A stretch of 64,000 nucleotides of DNA from Micropterus salmoides (taxonomy: Eukaryota > Chordata > Actinopteri > Centrarchiformes > Centrarchidae). The notes below the pieces were generated by a model, which was given only the letters and a program-made list of their open reading frames with translations, was not told where the DNA came from and searched no databases. The position numbers were made by a program, and so were the translations under genes. The stretch lies in assembly GCF_014851395.1 (NCBI RefSeq), contig NW_024041150.1, forward strand, positions 52,433,779 to 52,497,778, read 5' to 3'. Within the stretch, counting starts at the first letter, position 1. Each line of letters opens with the position of its first letter. Shown here piece by piece: positions 21,244-33,118 of the stretch.

Positions 21244-22297
21244 GAAGACGTTCAGAGCCTCTGCTGCTGCTGTTATTGCCTTTTACACTTCTGGAGGAAT
21301 ACAAATATTGGAATTTCCACTTTTACTGTCCATCAGATCGGCCGACCAATCAACAAGCAGCCTGTTTCTGCCCCGTAACAGACGTCCTCATAGGATCCAG
21401 CTGGGGCTCCTCTCTACTCCACCTGTGAAAGTGAGGGGAACATCCTGGATGATGGAGGAGCTCGGTGGATCTCTGGGTCACCGGCTGGAGGACGGAGGAA
21501 GCAGAATGACCCAGAGACAACATGCTGCCAGTGAGGACGTCCCAGCAGAGACATGGAGGGGAGGGTTACATCATCACTACACATCTGTGTGTGTGTTGAA
21601 GAACAAACATCACATGACACAGCAGTCTTTCTACAACACTTCCTCACTGACATCAGCTTGTTGTGTGGAGACATGTGTCTGTCCAGCTTCCTGTTGTGTG
21701 TTTGACTCTAGTGTTAGTGGAAGGTGCTGACTGTGATCAGAGCTACAAGCTGCATTTCAGACACATATTCGACATCGTTACAGAACACTTCTTGCTATTC
21801 GTTCTTGTAAGAATGAACTTGCAATGTTACGAGCACACAGAACGTTTCTGACAGTTAAAGACGATGTGTTCTTGATGGTGTTGGGCATCACTCCCAGCAC
21901 AGAAGCCGCCTGCAGTGCTCCAAGGCTTTATCACCCAAAACAACAGAATCACGTTTATTACCAAGCAGGTTTTAACTTAGTGATTTTGCTTTTCATAAAT
22001 CTAAATTATATAAAATAAAAGCAAACCAAAAACAACAACTGTAACCAAACCTGTACGCTAACCATGTAAAGTCGATTTATAATAATAAAGCAACAGCTCT
22101 CTTTCATACTACTTGAATTTTGACAGATGTCTCTTGATTTAAGTTCAAATGTTGTAAGATTACTCAGAACGTAATGACAGAATAACAGCGGTATGAAAAT
22201 GAAAACATTTTACAGTTTAGGCCTTTCCATTCTATATTTATAAATAGATAGATATAGATATATTTATATCTCGCCTGAAAATCTGAGACAGAACACA
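21244..22297. other. No gene recognised
   Basis: Open frames of up to 162 residues exist but show no conserved motif and look incidental. AT-rich from about 21950. Confidence 0.4.
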
Positions 22298-23288
22298 GTC
22301 CACCTATCTGTCCCACTATAACCAGTCCGCCTCTCTGTGTCCCACTATAACCAGTCCGCCTTTGTGTCCCGCTATAACCAGTCCGCCTCTCTGTGTCCCG
22401 CTATAACCAGTCCGCCTCTCTGTGTCCCGCTATAACCAGTCCGCCTCTCTGTGTCCCGCTATAACCAGTCCGCCTTTGTGTCCCACTATAACCAGTCCGC
22501 CTCTCTGTGTCCCGCTATAACCAGTCTGCCTCTCTGTGTCCCACTATAACCAGTCCGCCTCTCTGTGTCCCGCTATAACCAGTCCGCCTCTTTGTGTCCC
22601 GCTATAACCAGTCCGCCTCTCTGTGTCCCACTATAACCAGTCCGCCTTTGTGTCCCGCTATAACCAGTCCGCCTCTCTGTGTCCCGCTATAACCAGTCCG
22701 CCTCTCTGTGTCCCGCTATAACCAGTCCGCCTTTGTGTCCCACTATAACCAGTCCGCCTTTGTGTCCCACTATAACCAGTCCGCCTCTCTGTGTCCCGCT
22801 ATAACCAGTCCGCCTCTCTGTGTCCCGCTATAACCAGTCCGCCTCTCTGTGTCCCGCTATAACCAGTCCGCCTCTCTGTGTCCCGCTATAACCAGTCTGC
22901 CTCTCTGTGTCCCACTATAACCAGTCCGCCTTTGTGTCCCACTATAACCAGTCCGCCTCTCTGTGTCCCGCTATAACCAGTCCGCCTCTCTGTCCCGCTA
23001 TAACCAGTCCGCCTCTGTGTCCCGCTATAACCAGTCCGCCTGTGTGTCCCACAATAACCAGTCCGCCTTTGTGTCCCACTATAACCAGTCCGGCTTTGTG
23101 TCCCACAATAACCAGTCCGCCTTTGTGTCCCACTATAACCAGTCCGCCTTTGTGTCCCACTATAACCAGTCCGCCTGTGTGTCCCACTATAACCAGTCCG
23201 CCTTTGTGTCCCACTATAACCAGTCCGCCTGTGTGTCCCACTATAACCAGTCCGCCTGTGTGTCCCACTATAACCAGTCCGCCTTTGT
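22298..23288. repeat. Minisatellite, about 35 units of 27-29 bp
   Basis: The unit is CCGCCTYTSTGTGTCCCRCT plus ATAACCAGT. Two length classes alternate: 29 bp (CTCTCTGTG) and 27 bp (CTTTGTG or CTGTGTG). A CCCACT/CCCGCT change marks subtypes. The first two thirds are mostly 29-bp CCCGCT units. From about 22905 onward 27-bp CCCACT units dominate, so that part stays open in frames with a nine-residue period. That is arithmetic (27 = 3 x 9), not evidence for a protein. Confidence 0.97.
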
Positions 23289-25002
23289 ATAATACAAATG
23301 TATAACTGATAATAACGAGCCAGGGCAAGAATCTACACCAAGCTGATGTGATGCGTCTTGCGCTGTGAGTCACGGTAACTAACTGAAAGGGTTTTGCAAA
23401 ATAAAATCTAAAATCTGAGGCGCAGACTACTTTATCTGAGTGGCTGAAGTGAACATTTGTGTGGATTTGTGGTGATATTTCTGTCTGATCAGAAGTGTTT
23501 TCATTAAGTTTCGTTTATCCACCTCCTCCTCTCTCATCCAGTAGTACAGTCCCAAAGGGTGCTGTGTCTGCAGACGGTCTGAAGGGGCCAAATCAGCAGA
23601 GGAACATCGCAGGCTTATGTACAGCAGAGTATAAGCAGGTAGAATGTTTAAAAATGCTATCAATTGTCATTAAATAATAACGTTATTCTCGTAATATTAT
23701 AGCCTATGTTGATAGAGATTCTGAATGAGCAGAAAGTTTTGAACTGACTCAGCAGAGATGATATAACATGATAATATTTGAATGCACACTGTATGTGCAT
23801 TCAGATATTTAAGATCTGTGTGCAGCATGAAGGGACTACAAACTTATGTTTCGTTATACAGCAGCCTTGTGTTGTATAATGACAGATAAACAACCTTGTG
23901 AAAACTATAAGAGAAACATATCTAAAAGCAACACAGAATGCCTGAGCGCTTATTATATTTGGATATGTCACCTGCCACCTAAATTTGTGTTTCCCTTTAT
24001 ATTAATAAAGATTAGTAAATCCCTGTTTTAATGGTGAATTTCTTATCTTTTTTCTTCCATCTAGTGGCCACTTACATGAACTTAATACTTTTATTCCTCG
24101 TTTCATCTCAGTTTACTGTTCATCACATTTTTATTTTTTTTGGTAACACTTTCTATGAAGGTCATCGCTATAATGACTCATGCATATATTTATAAAGCGA
24201 TATAATGCGTTCATAAAACCTTATAACAATTGTTATAATGTCTTACAAACATGCATTAGGTGCTATTGCAAAGTTCATAATGTCCTCACAACTATTTTAT
24301 TACAAATCAGATCCATCTTGATGCATCTTTTTTCCTACGTGATTTCTGGATAATTACTTACAGTATGTGTGCAGGACACCAGTTCAGCTTGAACCTTGTG
24401 TTCTCATTCCTCGACAAGTTAAGTAGTAATGACGCACAACTAATTAACATTACTCATTACTAACTGAGCTACTTCATATACAATCTATGGTGTCACAAAA
24501 AACTTATTAAACTAAAGATTAGAAGTAGTCTGTAGAAAGATTAACATAAACAGGATAATAATTACAGAACATAAGCCTCTGTTTATATTATTCTTATCAT
24601 CATTTCAGCTGACACAGCCATATACTCTGTAAAGTATTTCAGTTTGGTACATAATTTGATAGATGAAGTATTTGTTGACTCATAATTTCGATTTTATGAT
24701 TTAATGCTTTGCAGTAATTTCTTCATTGTTTGATTTTACTCTTAATGAGCCAATTATTGAAGTGCATTTTTTCTCTTTTTGTCATGTTTTATGTTAAAAA
24801 GAGGAAAATAACTCTCACAGTCTAATTTGAAATGAATTTGAAACTGTATTGACTTTTAGTGTTTTATAATCTTAATTATTATAATTCTTAAGTTTCTTTT
24901 AAATTTCCCGTGTTTGATTAGAACTAAGGGTGGGTGGAAGGTTTGCTACAACTAACATTATGGCAACACCTGCAGACTCTTTACTACCATAAGACCCCCA
25001 AA
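23289..25002. other. Intergenic; one dispersed fish repeat
   Basis: 24140-24300 (TTGGTAACACTTTCTATGAA and ATAATGCGTTCATAA-like steps) is a familiar dispersed teleost MITE-like repeat. The remainder is AT-rich and shows no conserved coding motif. Confidence 0.45.
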
Positions 25003-25141
25003 TATATCTGACCGCAGCTGGAGGATGTGCGTGGGCCGAGAAAAACGTCATCACGTTTTCAATTTCCGTCACGTCTGCGGGCTGCAGGACTTGATCTGAA
25101 GAGCTCCGACAGTCACAGAGGAGACCAGGACCAAGAGCGGG
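25003..25141 (+). promoter_or_regulatory. Promoter and 5' UTR region of zinc-finger gene B
   Basis: GC-rich block with a CRE-like AACGTCATCACG (about 25044) and TCCGTCACGTC, then a leader to ATG 25142. It aligns with the leaders of genes A and D only in the last part (GAAGAGCTCCGA.., CACAG.GGAGACC). The GC box and CGCGAGA motif of A and D are absent, so regulation may differ. Confidence 0.45.
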
Positions 25142-25234
25142 ATGGAGGAGGACAACCAGGACCCGGAGCCCCGGAGCAACAACGTCCCCGGAGGACAAAC
25201 AGCAGGCTCGAGCTCTGATAGCACCGATGTTCAG
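25142..25234 (+). CDS. First coding exon of C2H2 zinc-finger gene B
   Basis: A 31-residue exon starting MEEDNQDPEPRSNN and ending SSSDSTDVQ, then the donor CAG|GTCAGT at 25234/25235, phase 0. It is eight residues longer than the exons of genes A and D because of an insertion (roughly NNVPGG). Its phase fits the terminal exon at 34785, 9.55 kb downstream on the same strand, with an intact Tc1 and gypsy/LINE pieces in the intron. The Ser-Asp-rich end is conserved among all three copies, which suggests selection on the protein, but no domain is recognised. Confidence 0.72.
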
Positions 25235-25416
25235 GTCAGTGTTCATGAACACAGCTAGCAGCTAACAAGAAGCTAACGTGGCGTTAGCTCGGCCTGGTTC
25301 CGACACGTAGCTTCATATTGACTGTAAACAAGATGTAATGTAGCAGGATTCAACAGTGGAGCCATCAGAACCCCGTATCTCTACAGAACCCACACTTAAT
25401 GTGACGGTCGGACCCG

Positions 25417-25459
25417 GAGAGGAGGAGGAGCAGGAGGAGGAGGAGGAGGAGGAGGAGGT
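25417..25459. repeat. (GGA)n microsatellite
   Basis: GGA/AGG repeats interrupted once by CAGG, within intron 1 of gene B. Confidence 0.9.
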
Positions 25460-26110
25460 CTCTTGTAGCATGTAGCCTGCTGCCTGGGTGTTAGCATGCT
25501 AGCTAGCGGGACAAATCTAACGTTTTCTTCCGGTTCGGCCGTTAAGGGAAAGTTAAATTACATTGTTGTGAAAGCTGTTAGGCTTTTTAGATGAAGCCTT
25601 TATTGTGTAAGAAAATCAAGACCCCAGTTAGAGAACAAATGTTTGACCATAGAGGGTCAGAGATCGAAGCAAAGTGGAGTCCCATTGTTTTACCAGAACA
25701 GAGACCCGAGTTGACATGAAACCCTGTAACAACTGACTCTCAGCTTCTTCAGGACCTCCTTTTATAGCTCTGTTTCTGAGCATTATATAATCTCTTGGCT
25801 CTCTTTCCTGCTGCACCTGGATCTGTGGAAAGTCCCAGATATTCGAGGGTGTCTCTTATCTCACTGCCCCCCCTCCTTTGGCCTTGGCTTACTGCTTACT
25901 GCTGATCTTAATATCTCAACCTGACTTTGTGGAATAAGCTGGTGTCTTTTGTCTTTCTGTGTGCTAGAGACAGGACTTTCTTACTGTGCACTGTTCTTCT
26001 GCTGAGCCCAGGCAGTCAGATACATAGAGAAGCACTCACACCGAGCTACAGAGTTTTAACACAGCGATCTTAACTTTGCCGTCTATATGGAATATATTGG
26101 TTATAATATA

Positions 26111-27687
26111 CAGTGAGGAAAATAAGTATTTGAACACCCTGCTATTTTGCAAGTTCTCCCACTTAGAAATCATGGAGGGGTCTGAAATTGTCATCGTAGG
26201 TGCATGTCCACTGTGAGAGACATAATCTAAAAAAAATCCAGAAATCACAATGTATGATTTTTTAACTATTTGTATGATACAGCTGCAAATAAGTATTTGA
26301 ACACCTGTCTATCAGCTAGAATTCTGACTCTCAAAATGTCCACCTCCACTCCATTTATTATCCTAAATTAGATGCACCTGTTTGAGGTCGTTAGCTGCAT
26401 AAAGACACCTGTCCACCCCATACAATCAGTAAGAATCCAACTACTAACATGGCCAAGACCAAAGAGCTGTCCAAAGACACTAGAGACAAAATTGTACACC
26501 TCCACAAGGCTGGAAAGGGCTACGGGGAAATTGCCAAGCAGCTTGGTGAAAAAAGGTCCACTGTTGGAGCAATCATTAGAAAATGGAAGAAGCTAAACAT
26601 GACTGTCAGTCTCCCTCGGACCGGGGCTCCATGCAAGATCTCACCTCGTGGGGTCTCAATGATCCTAAGAAAGGTGAGAAATCAGCCCAGAACTACACGG
26701 GAGGAGCTGGTCAATGACCTGAAAAGTGCTGGGACCACCGTTTCCAAGGTTACTGTTGGTAATACACTAAGACGTCATGGTTTGAAATCACGCATGGCAC
26801 GGAAGGTTCCCCTGCTTAACCCAGCACATGTCAAGACCCGTCTTCAGTTTGCCAATGACCATTTGGATGATCCAGAGGAGTCATGGGAGAAAGTCATGTG
26901 GTCAGATGAGACCAAAATAGAACTTTTTGGTCATAATTCCACTAACCGTGTTTGGAGGAAGAAGAATGATGAGTACCATCCCAAGAACACCATCCCTACT
27001 GTGAAGCATGGGGGTGGTAGCATCATGCTGTGGGGGTGTTTTTCTGCACATGGGACAGGGCGACTGCACTGTATTAAGGAGAGGATGACCGGGGCCATGT
27101 ATTGCCAGATTTTGGAGAACAACCTCCTTCCCTCAGTTAGAGCATTGAAGATGGGTCGAGGCCGGGTCTTCCAACATGACAATGACCCGAAGCACACAGC
27201 CAGGATAACCAAGGAGTGGCTCTGTAAGAAGCATATCAAGGTTCTGGCGTGGCCTAGCCAGTCTCCAGACCTAAACCCAATAGAGAATCTTTGGAGGGAG
27301 CTCAAACTCCGTGTTTCTCAGCGACAGCCCAGAAACCTGACTGATCTAGAGAAGATCTGTGTGGAGGAGTGGGCCAAAATCCCTCCTGCAGTGTGTGCAA
27401 ACCTGGTGAAAAACTACAGGAAACGTTTGACCTCTGTAATTGCAAACAAAGGCTACTGTACCAAATATTAACATTGATTTTCTCAGGTGTTCAAATACTT
27501 ATTTGCAGCTGTATCATGCAAATAAATAGTTAAAAAATCATACACTGTGATTTCTGGATATTTTTTTTTAGATTATGTCTCTCACAGTGGACATGCACCT
27601 ACGATGACAATTTCAGACTCCTCCATGATTTCTAAGTGGGAGAACTTGCAAAATAGCAGGGTGTTCAAATACTTGTTTTCCCCACTG
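26111..27687 (+). mobile_element. Complete Tc1-type transposon, 1577 bp
   Basis: It is flanked by TA at 26109-26110 and 27688-27689. The ends CAGTGAGGAAAATAAG and CTTGTTTTCCCCACTG are outer parts of inverted repeats about 200 bp long. Each repeat also holds an inner direct repeat (CAAATAAGTATTTGAACACC at 26285-26305 and its complement at 27486-27506). This is the IR/DR plan of Sleeping Beauty-type elements. The transposase frame is intact. The element sits in the presumed intron of gene B. Confidence 0.95.
26449..27471 (+). CDS. Tc1 transposase, 340 residues, intact
   Basis: Cut-and-paste DDE transposase acting at TA sites in the nucleus. The N-terminal paired-like DNA-binding region (residues 1-115) contains two helix-turn-helix halves joined around residues 55-65 (SLPRTGAP). 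A basic NLS-like stretch follows. The catalytic domain has D153 (WSDETK), D244 (QHDNDPKHT) and E279 (NPIEN), exactly the DD34E spacing. The glycine-rich loop is KHGGGSIMLWG at 187-197. Length 340 equals the family norm. There is no stop or frameshift, and the ATG sits in a good context (AACATGG). With complete IR/DR ends the element could be, or recently was, mobile. Activity is inference. Confidence 0.95.
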   Translation: MAKTKELSKDTRDKIVHLHKAGKGYGEIAKQLGEKRSTVGAIIRKWKKLNMTVSLPRTGAPCKISPRGVSMILRKVRNQPRTTREELVNDLKSAGTTVSKVTVGNTLRRHGLKSRMARKVPLLNPAHVKTRLQFANDHLDDPEESWEKVMWSDETKIELFGHNSTNRVWRKKNDEYHPKNTIPTVKHGGGSIMLWGCFSAHGTGRLHCIKERMTGAMYCQILENNLLPSVRALKMGRGRVFQHDNDPKHTARITKEWLCKKHIKVLAWPSQSPDLNPIENLWRELKLRVSQRQPRNLTDLEKICVEEWAKIPPAVCANLVKNYRKRLTSVIANKGYCTKY

Positions 27688-27689
27688 TA

Positions 27690-28980
27690 CAATTTCAGTG
27701 CTTTTTTTTGGCCTGGATGCATAATTCTGGTCTCCTTTGAAAAGTCAGAAGCTAATGAATATAAATCCATTGTACATGAACATATGTATTTTACAGACTA
27801 CATGGAGATGCAATGAAGAAAAAATATATTTGGTTAAAAAACACCATGTTGTAATGCAATAAACCATCATAAGGAAGATTTATAATGCAACTGAATATCT
27901 TCTAATACACCTAGAATGCAATTGTAACTGTAAATTTTATGAAAATAAACCTACAACAGTTATCATACAACATTTTCAAAATATACCAGGCGAATGTCTA
28001 TATTTTGGCAATATAAAAATGGGGCAAAAATAAAAACATTAAGTCAGCGGTTTTGACGATCGCGTGCTGACGATCTGATGCTTGACGATGCAACGTGGTG
28101 ACGTCCATGGAAGGGGGAGCCCATGGTTATGTACATATAAATGTCTCATTCTAAGGTAATGAAAACATAATGGTTTATTATGTACGGTCTTTACACACCA
28201 CTGAAAACAGTTATGGATCTTATATTGCATTTCTGTCGATAGATCCTCAGAAATATTAAACACTGAACCTTTAAGGTTACGAAAAGATCATGGTTAGGGT
28301 TAAAATAACTACGTACAACAGTAAGTTTACTTACGTAACTCGCGTAACTTAAATATAAATAATTAATGAGTGTTTTTTAGTTTCACACGGGAGACGGACC
28401 CCGGTCTCCTGGTTCAAAGTCGGGGTTCTGGCCCTCCATCCACCACAACCAAGTCCTTACTTAGGCTTTTATGTTAAATATCATAAACCTACCTTACCCG
28501 TCAAAAACTGACACTACAGGGCTTCCCTCACTGCATTGAACTATGACGCTATAGGGATACACAGTGCGTTACAAACTGAAGCCGATGGATCTTGACCATG
28601 CGTCCTTCTGTGTTGAGTCGGGGCGTGAGATCGGATTTCCAGTCACCTGAAAAAGTGTTAGCAATATTGTGTCCTGCCACTGGGCAGCTCAAAAGCCAGA
28701 CATTGTGGACAAAATATCAATCAATATCAATGTCAGTTTTATTTATATAGCACACTTAAAACAACCAAGGTGCTTTACAGGTTAAAATCACAACAATAAT
28801 GCAGTGATTGGGTCAATGACGTGATGCCTACATTTTGTGTCCAACTGGATTTTTTTCACAAAAAAAAGGTTGAAAGCATAAAAGCATACCATATAAATAC
28901 AGGACCTCTCCCATATATGTACTCACCTTTAACTTTAAAAAAAAAAAACATTAGCTGTTTGTAATGTTTCTGATAATTGA
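27690..28980. other. Intron of gene B, no gene seen
   Basis: AT-rich. 28270-28425 resembles, in inverse orientation, 30148-30215 (GTAGTTATTTT and the AGGAGA..GTTCGATTCC motif), so both are probably copies of one fish repeat. 28720-28800 looks like a minus-strand LINE/SINE tail (TTTATTTATATAGCACACTT). Confidence 0.4.
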
Positions 28981-28990
28981 AATGTCAAAA

Positions 28991-29520
28991 TGTCATGCGG
29001 TGCGACCGTCCGGCCATGACTGCTGTTTTGAAAACTTCTTTGGAATTTAAATCTTTTCAAAATTGTGTTTTGCCCTATTTGGCATGATTTCCAAAGTGTT
29101 TTGTCGTCCTCTACAAAATCGCAAAGTATCTGTATTTATATTTCCATAATAATACACAAGCAAACTTTGTCCGATGATATCATGTGGTGCGACCATTTTG
29201 GGACTTTTATATTGAAATCCATTAGACGTTGAATAATGTACCAATTTGCCAAGGACCCATTGAAACAGCAAGTAGGTTTGTAACTGTCTCTCAAAGCTGG
29301 AAAAATGTAAAATTGTAACAGCTGGTATGTAGTTGCCACGTTTGGATATCATGTGGTATGACCTCAGAAAAACAATTAATATAAAGTTATTCCTACCAAT
29401 ATTTGTTTTGATTATAAATTCCATCGAGTCCTTTTGTAGGAAGCTAGCTTGTTTTGTTTAGGTGGCCTTTTCTCTGCCTGTAAATTTTGACTAAATTAGA
29501 AAATATCTTGTGGTGCGACC
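28991..29520. repeat. Periodic 18-nt motif, four copies
   Basis: RTATCATGTGGTGCGACC-like motif at 28991, 29177, 29346 and 29503 (spacing 186, 169 and 157). Intervening sequence is AT-rich and not obviously similar. A possible fifth half copy (AATATCATGAG) lies at 29698. Function unknown. Confidence 0.6.
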
Positions 29521-30430
29521 GGTCAAAAGTGGTTTCTATGAAGGGCAATTAAGTTTTTGTCCTTTTTATTTTCAATTTGACTTTTACATATAAAGTACTT
29601 TTTTTTTGTAGTATAATTTGGAATAGATTTTTCTGCAATTTGACACTTTTTCTTACATTTCAGAAACAACGGATTATTTTTAGTCTTACTAAAGTATCAA
29701 TATCATGAGAAAAATGCCCAAAATATTTAGAACTTGTAAATTCACTTTGGTAACTTTCTAACATTAGTAATATTTAATTACTTGTATTACCAGATGCCAC
29801 TACCAGGTAAAGAAAAACTGCTTGGCATGGACAGCATGTAAATTTTGACCCTGCAGCAAGAGCGGAGTCGCTAAAAGAAGCAAAAAATATTGCATCTTAA
29901 AGAAAAATTTAAAGAAAAACTATATGAAGCAACATGTTGCTCTTGTGCGTTTTTCCATTTCCTAGGAGGAAATGCATTTTTTTCTTGTGAACATGTTGGC
30001 GTAGGAGCCCATCCTCACTTGATTTATTGCACTTAGAGATTACGTTGACATGTAAAGTGTATTATAAATAAAATGTATTTATTATGCTGCTTTACGACCC
30101 ATGTTTACGTTTTTAACGACCTCTATTGGCCGTGTTGGCTGTGTCAAACCCAGGACTTTCACACAGGAGAACCGCGTTCGATTCCACTGTGAAATCAAGT
30201 AAATGTAGTTATTTTCAGTTTTAAGCCAACTGTAGTCCTAACAAAATGTAGCAAAGCATTTATTTCAATGGAAATGCTGGTGCCTTGAACATCCTGTTGT
30301 GTATGCCAGCCACTGGACTTCACTGTCTTTTAAATGTGGCTGTTGATTGGGTAACACCTCTGAAAAGCCCCAATAAATGAGAAAAAATATGGTACACAAA
30401 CTGGTACACATGCACACATGCAAGGCTAGT
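29521..30430. other. No gene recognised
   Basis: AT-rich. 30148-30195 holds the inverse of the repeat seen at 28381-28425. No coding motif. Confidence 0.4.
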
Positions 30431-30480
30431 TAGATGGTCTGCCCACGTGTCGGAATATACCACCACATCATCCATATACA

Positions 30481-30797
30481 TTACATCGCGGCACTAGGTG
30501 CATTCCTCATTCCAAAGGCCATCACCGTGTACTGCAGAAAATGATCTGGTGTTACAAAGGCAGATATGTCTGATGCTCTTGGGGTTAAAGGCACTTGCCA
30601 GTACCCTTTGAGCAAGTCAAGTTTGGTGATATAAGTGGCAGGACCAATACTGTCAATACAGTCCTCTATGTGGGGCAAGGGAAATGAATCCTGTAGTGTC
30701 ACAGCATTAACCTTTCGAAAATCTGTGCAGAAATGGGGAGTGCCATCAGACTTGGAAGCCAATAAACACGGAGAACTCCAGGGGCTACGACTAGGCT
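30481..30797 (-). pseudogene. Ty3/gypsy reverse transcriptase fragment
   Basis: The minus strand reads SRSPWSSPCLLASKSDGT, FCTDFRKVNAVT, SFPLPHIEDCID, ITKLDLLKGYWQVPL, VMAFGMRNAP: RT motifs 1-4 of the Ty3/gypsy superfamily, with the catalytic Asp in LDLLKGYWQ. The open part ends at a stop upstream of SRS, and the palm YLDD region is absent. It lies directly against the LINE that starts at about 30800. Confidence 0.9.
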
Positions 30798-30799
30798 AA

Positions 30800-33110
30800 G
30801 CCAAACCACATCCGGTGGCGCTGCTCTGCTGGCGACCCAGACTCGCGTGCTGCTGCTGTTTTTATTTGTTGTTTTTACTCGTTTACTGTGGTTTTTTTAT
30901 TGATTGTGTGAGTGTGTACAAGGGTACAGAGGAGCACCATGGCGTTATTTGCACAAGGACTATTGGCATTGATTGTCTGACAGCTTCTGAGGATGTGTCA
31001 AACTTTTCCACACTTGGAGGGTGGGCTACCACTCTCATCTACGCCAGAGACACGTTGGTGTCTCTCCGCTACACAGGAACAACATCGCCGCCCGCGGATT
31101 TTTTCAACCTGCCCGAGGCATTTAAAATCCTGGCATCTCGCAAAAACACTATGGAACAGAGGCCGACGTGGTGGGACCCGACAGCGTCTCCGCCGGAGAG
31201 TCAGTAGACCTCCGCTGCCCGGCATGATCCTGAGCAACGTTCGCTCTCTTAAAAGCAAAATGGAGGAGCTCCATACCAACATGAGGGTATGTTTTGAATA
31301 CCGCGCGGCAGGTTAGTTGGTATTTACGGAGACTTGGCTCCACGAAGACATCCCCAACTCCCTGATCGAGCTGGAGGGTTTCTCCCTTGTCCGTGCAGGA
31401 CAAGGATGAAACTTCGGGGGTAAGTTGAGGGGGAGGTATCTGCGTTTTTGTGAGTGACGGCTGGTGCAGGAACTGTTCTGTGAGAGAGACTGTGTGCAGC
31501 CCTGATATTGAATTGCTGTGCATTTCTCTAAGACCCGACCTCCCAAGGGAGTTTGGCAATATTGTAATTTGCTCAGCGTATGTGCCCCCCAGCGGGAATG
31601 CGGCTCGAGCTGCAGCTCGTGTTGCAGACTGTGTCCACGATCAACTGCAACGCACACCAGGAGCCCCAGGCTTTATTCTTGGAGGTTTTAACCACTGTAA
31701 ACTGGAACTGTCCCTTCCTGGACTGGAAGTGTGGCACTTGAGAAAATAGAGTGCTGGACAAATGTTATGGTAATATAAGACATGCATACAGGGTCAGTCC
31801 AAAGCCCTTGTCAAACTCGGACCATAACACAGTCCATCTGATAACCACCTATAAGACATACATCACCAGGATCACCATCACATCTATGGACTCTCTGGGT
31901 CTCCATGAAAGCTGTTACAAACATGACAACACATAAAAAGGGCCTCATAACATATGATAAGCTGAGTAAAGCAAACAAACTTAATGATTTCTGTCTCAGG
32001 TTTGATACACAGGACTACTCTTTGCAATGCAATAATGTACTACAGTCAATTACCCCTGACCCTTGTTCAGGGTTAGTAGTTGATCCCCTCAAAATCCAGT
32101 CACTTTTCAGCCATGTATGCAAAAAGAAATCTGAAGGCCCTGATGGCATCTCTCCTTTTCTTCTTAAGACCTTTGCTGCAGAGCTAACCCCAGCATGGTG
32201 CCCTGTCTTCCAGAGGGTCTACAGAAACCCTGTCCTACAGAAAACAATTATTGTAGACCGGTGGCTTTAACTTCTGTTGTCATGAAATGCTTTGAAAAAT
32301 ACATGGTATCCGTACTGAAATCTGAAGTCAATCCTGAACTGGATCCACTCCAGTTTGCTTATAGGCAGGGGAGGAGTACAGACGATGCAATTAATAGCAT
32401 CACCCACCTAACTCTTAAGCATCTGGAGAATCCTAAGGCCTATGCACGCCTTTTGTTCATTGATTTTAGTTATGCTTTTAATACATTACAGACTCATCTG
32501 CTCTTACAGAAAATAACCCAGATGAATGTTAATCCTTTTATTATTAAGTGGTTTTATTCTTCTTTTTTTTTTTTTAACAGATAGAACCCAAAATGTCAGT
32601 ATTAACGACTCACTTTCAGAATCCAAACGCATCAGTGCAGGTGCACCTCAGGATTGTGTAACTTTTCCGGTCCTGTTCACCCCTTACACAAACGACTGCA
32701 CCCATAGTCTCCCGGGCAACCTGTTTTTTTAAACTTTCTGATAAATTCTCAGCCTGCTTCACCAGAACTCAGACCCGTCAGTGTACTTCACGGAGGTTAA
32801 TAAATTTGTTCAGTGGTGTGACAAGAACTATCTCCCCATTAACACTAAAAAAAAACGGAGGAGATGGTGTTTGACCCTCGGTGGTGGGGGATTATACCCC
32901 ACTGTCCATTCACAGGGAGGAGATCAAACAGGTCACTTATTATAGGTATCTGGGTATCCACCTGGATATCCTCTTAAGTTGGGGTGGTCATGTTGACTAT
33001 GTATGTTCCCGTTTACAACAAACGCAGACTCAGGGTGTTTGGTGTCAGCCAGAACATAATGTTTTGCATGGAGAGCAGGACCAAAACATGGTACCCAGGC
33101 CGAAACTGTC
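30800..33110 (+). pseudogene. Degenerate LINE (endonuclease and reverse transcriptase)
   Basis: Endonuclease pieces are read at 31224-31740: MILSNVRSLKSKMEEL, FTETWLHEDIPNS after a frameshift, SAYVPPSGN. The RT follows in shifted frames at 32100-33000: KSEGPDGISPFLLK, VALTSVVMKCFEK, DPLQFAYRQGRSTDD, LLFIDFSYAFNTL, SAGAPQDCV, YTNDCTH, and YYRYLGIHLD. The catalytic YADD block is missing and many stops occur. It is a relative of the LLDPLQFAYRANRS family at 8.4 and 42 kb. Confidence 0.85.
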
Positions 33111-33118
33111 GTTCCACC

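Noticed and set aside
22298..23288. Minisatellite considered as a CRISPR-like array
   Set aside because: There are no unique spacers; the repeats are contiguous in a vertebrate genome.
22907..23305. Open frames of 109-143 residues on both strands with nine-residue repeats (for example SHYNQSAFV)
   Set aside because: They arise because the minisatellite unit is 27 bp there. Both strands are open, there is no start context and no homology.
26931..27305. Minus-strand 124-residue frame inside the Tc1 transposase
   Set aside because: Antisense shadow of the intact transposase gene.
28381..30195. B-box-like GGTTCAAAGTC and GTTCGATTCC considered as tRNA genes or a tRNA-derived SINE
   Set aside because: No A box or cloverleaf can be drawn. 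The two sites are inverse copies of a dispersed fish repeat.
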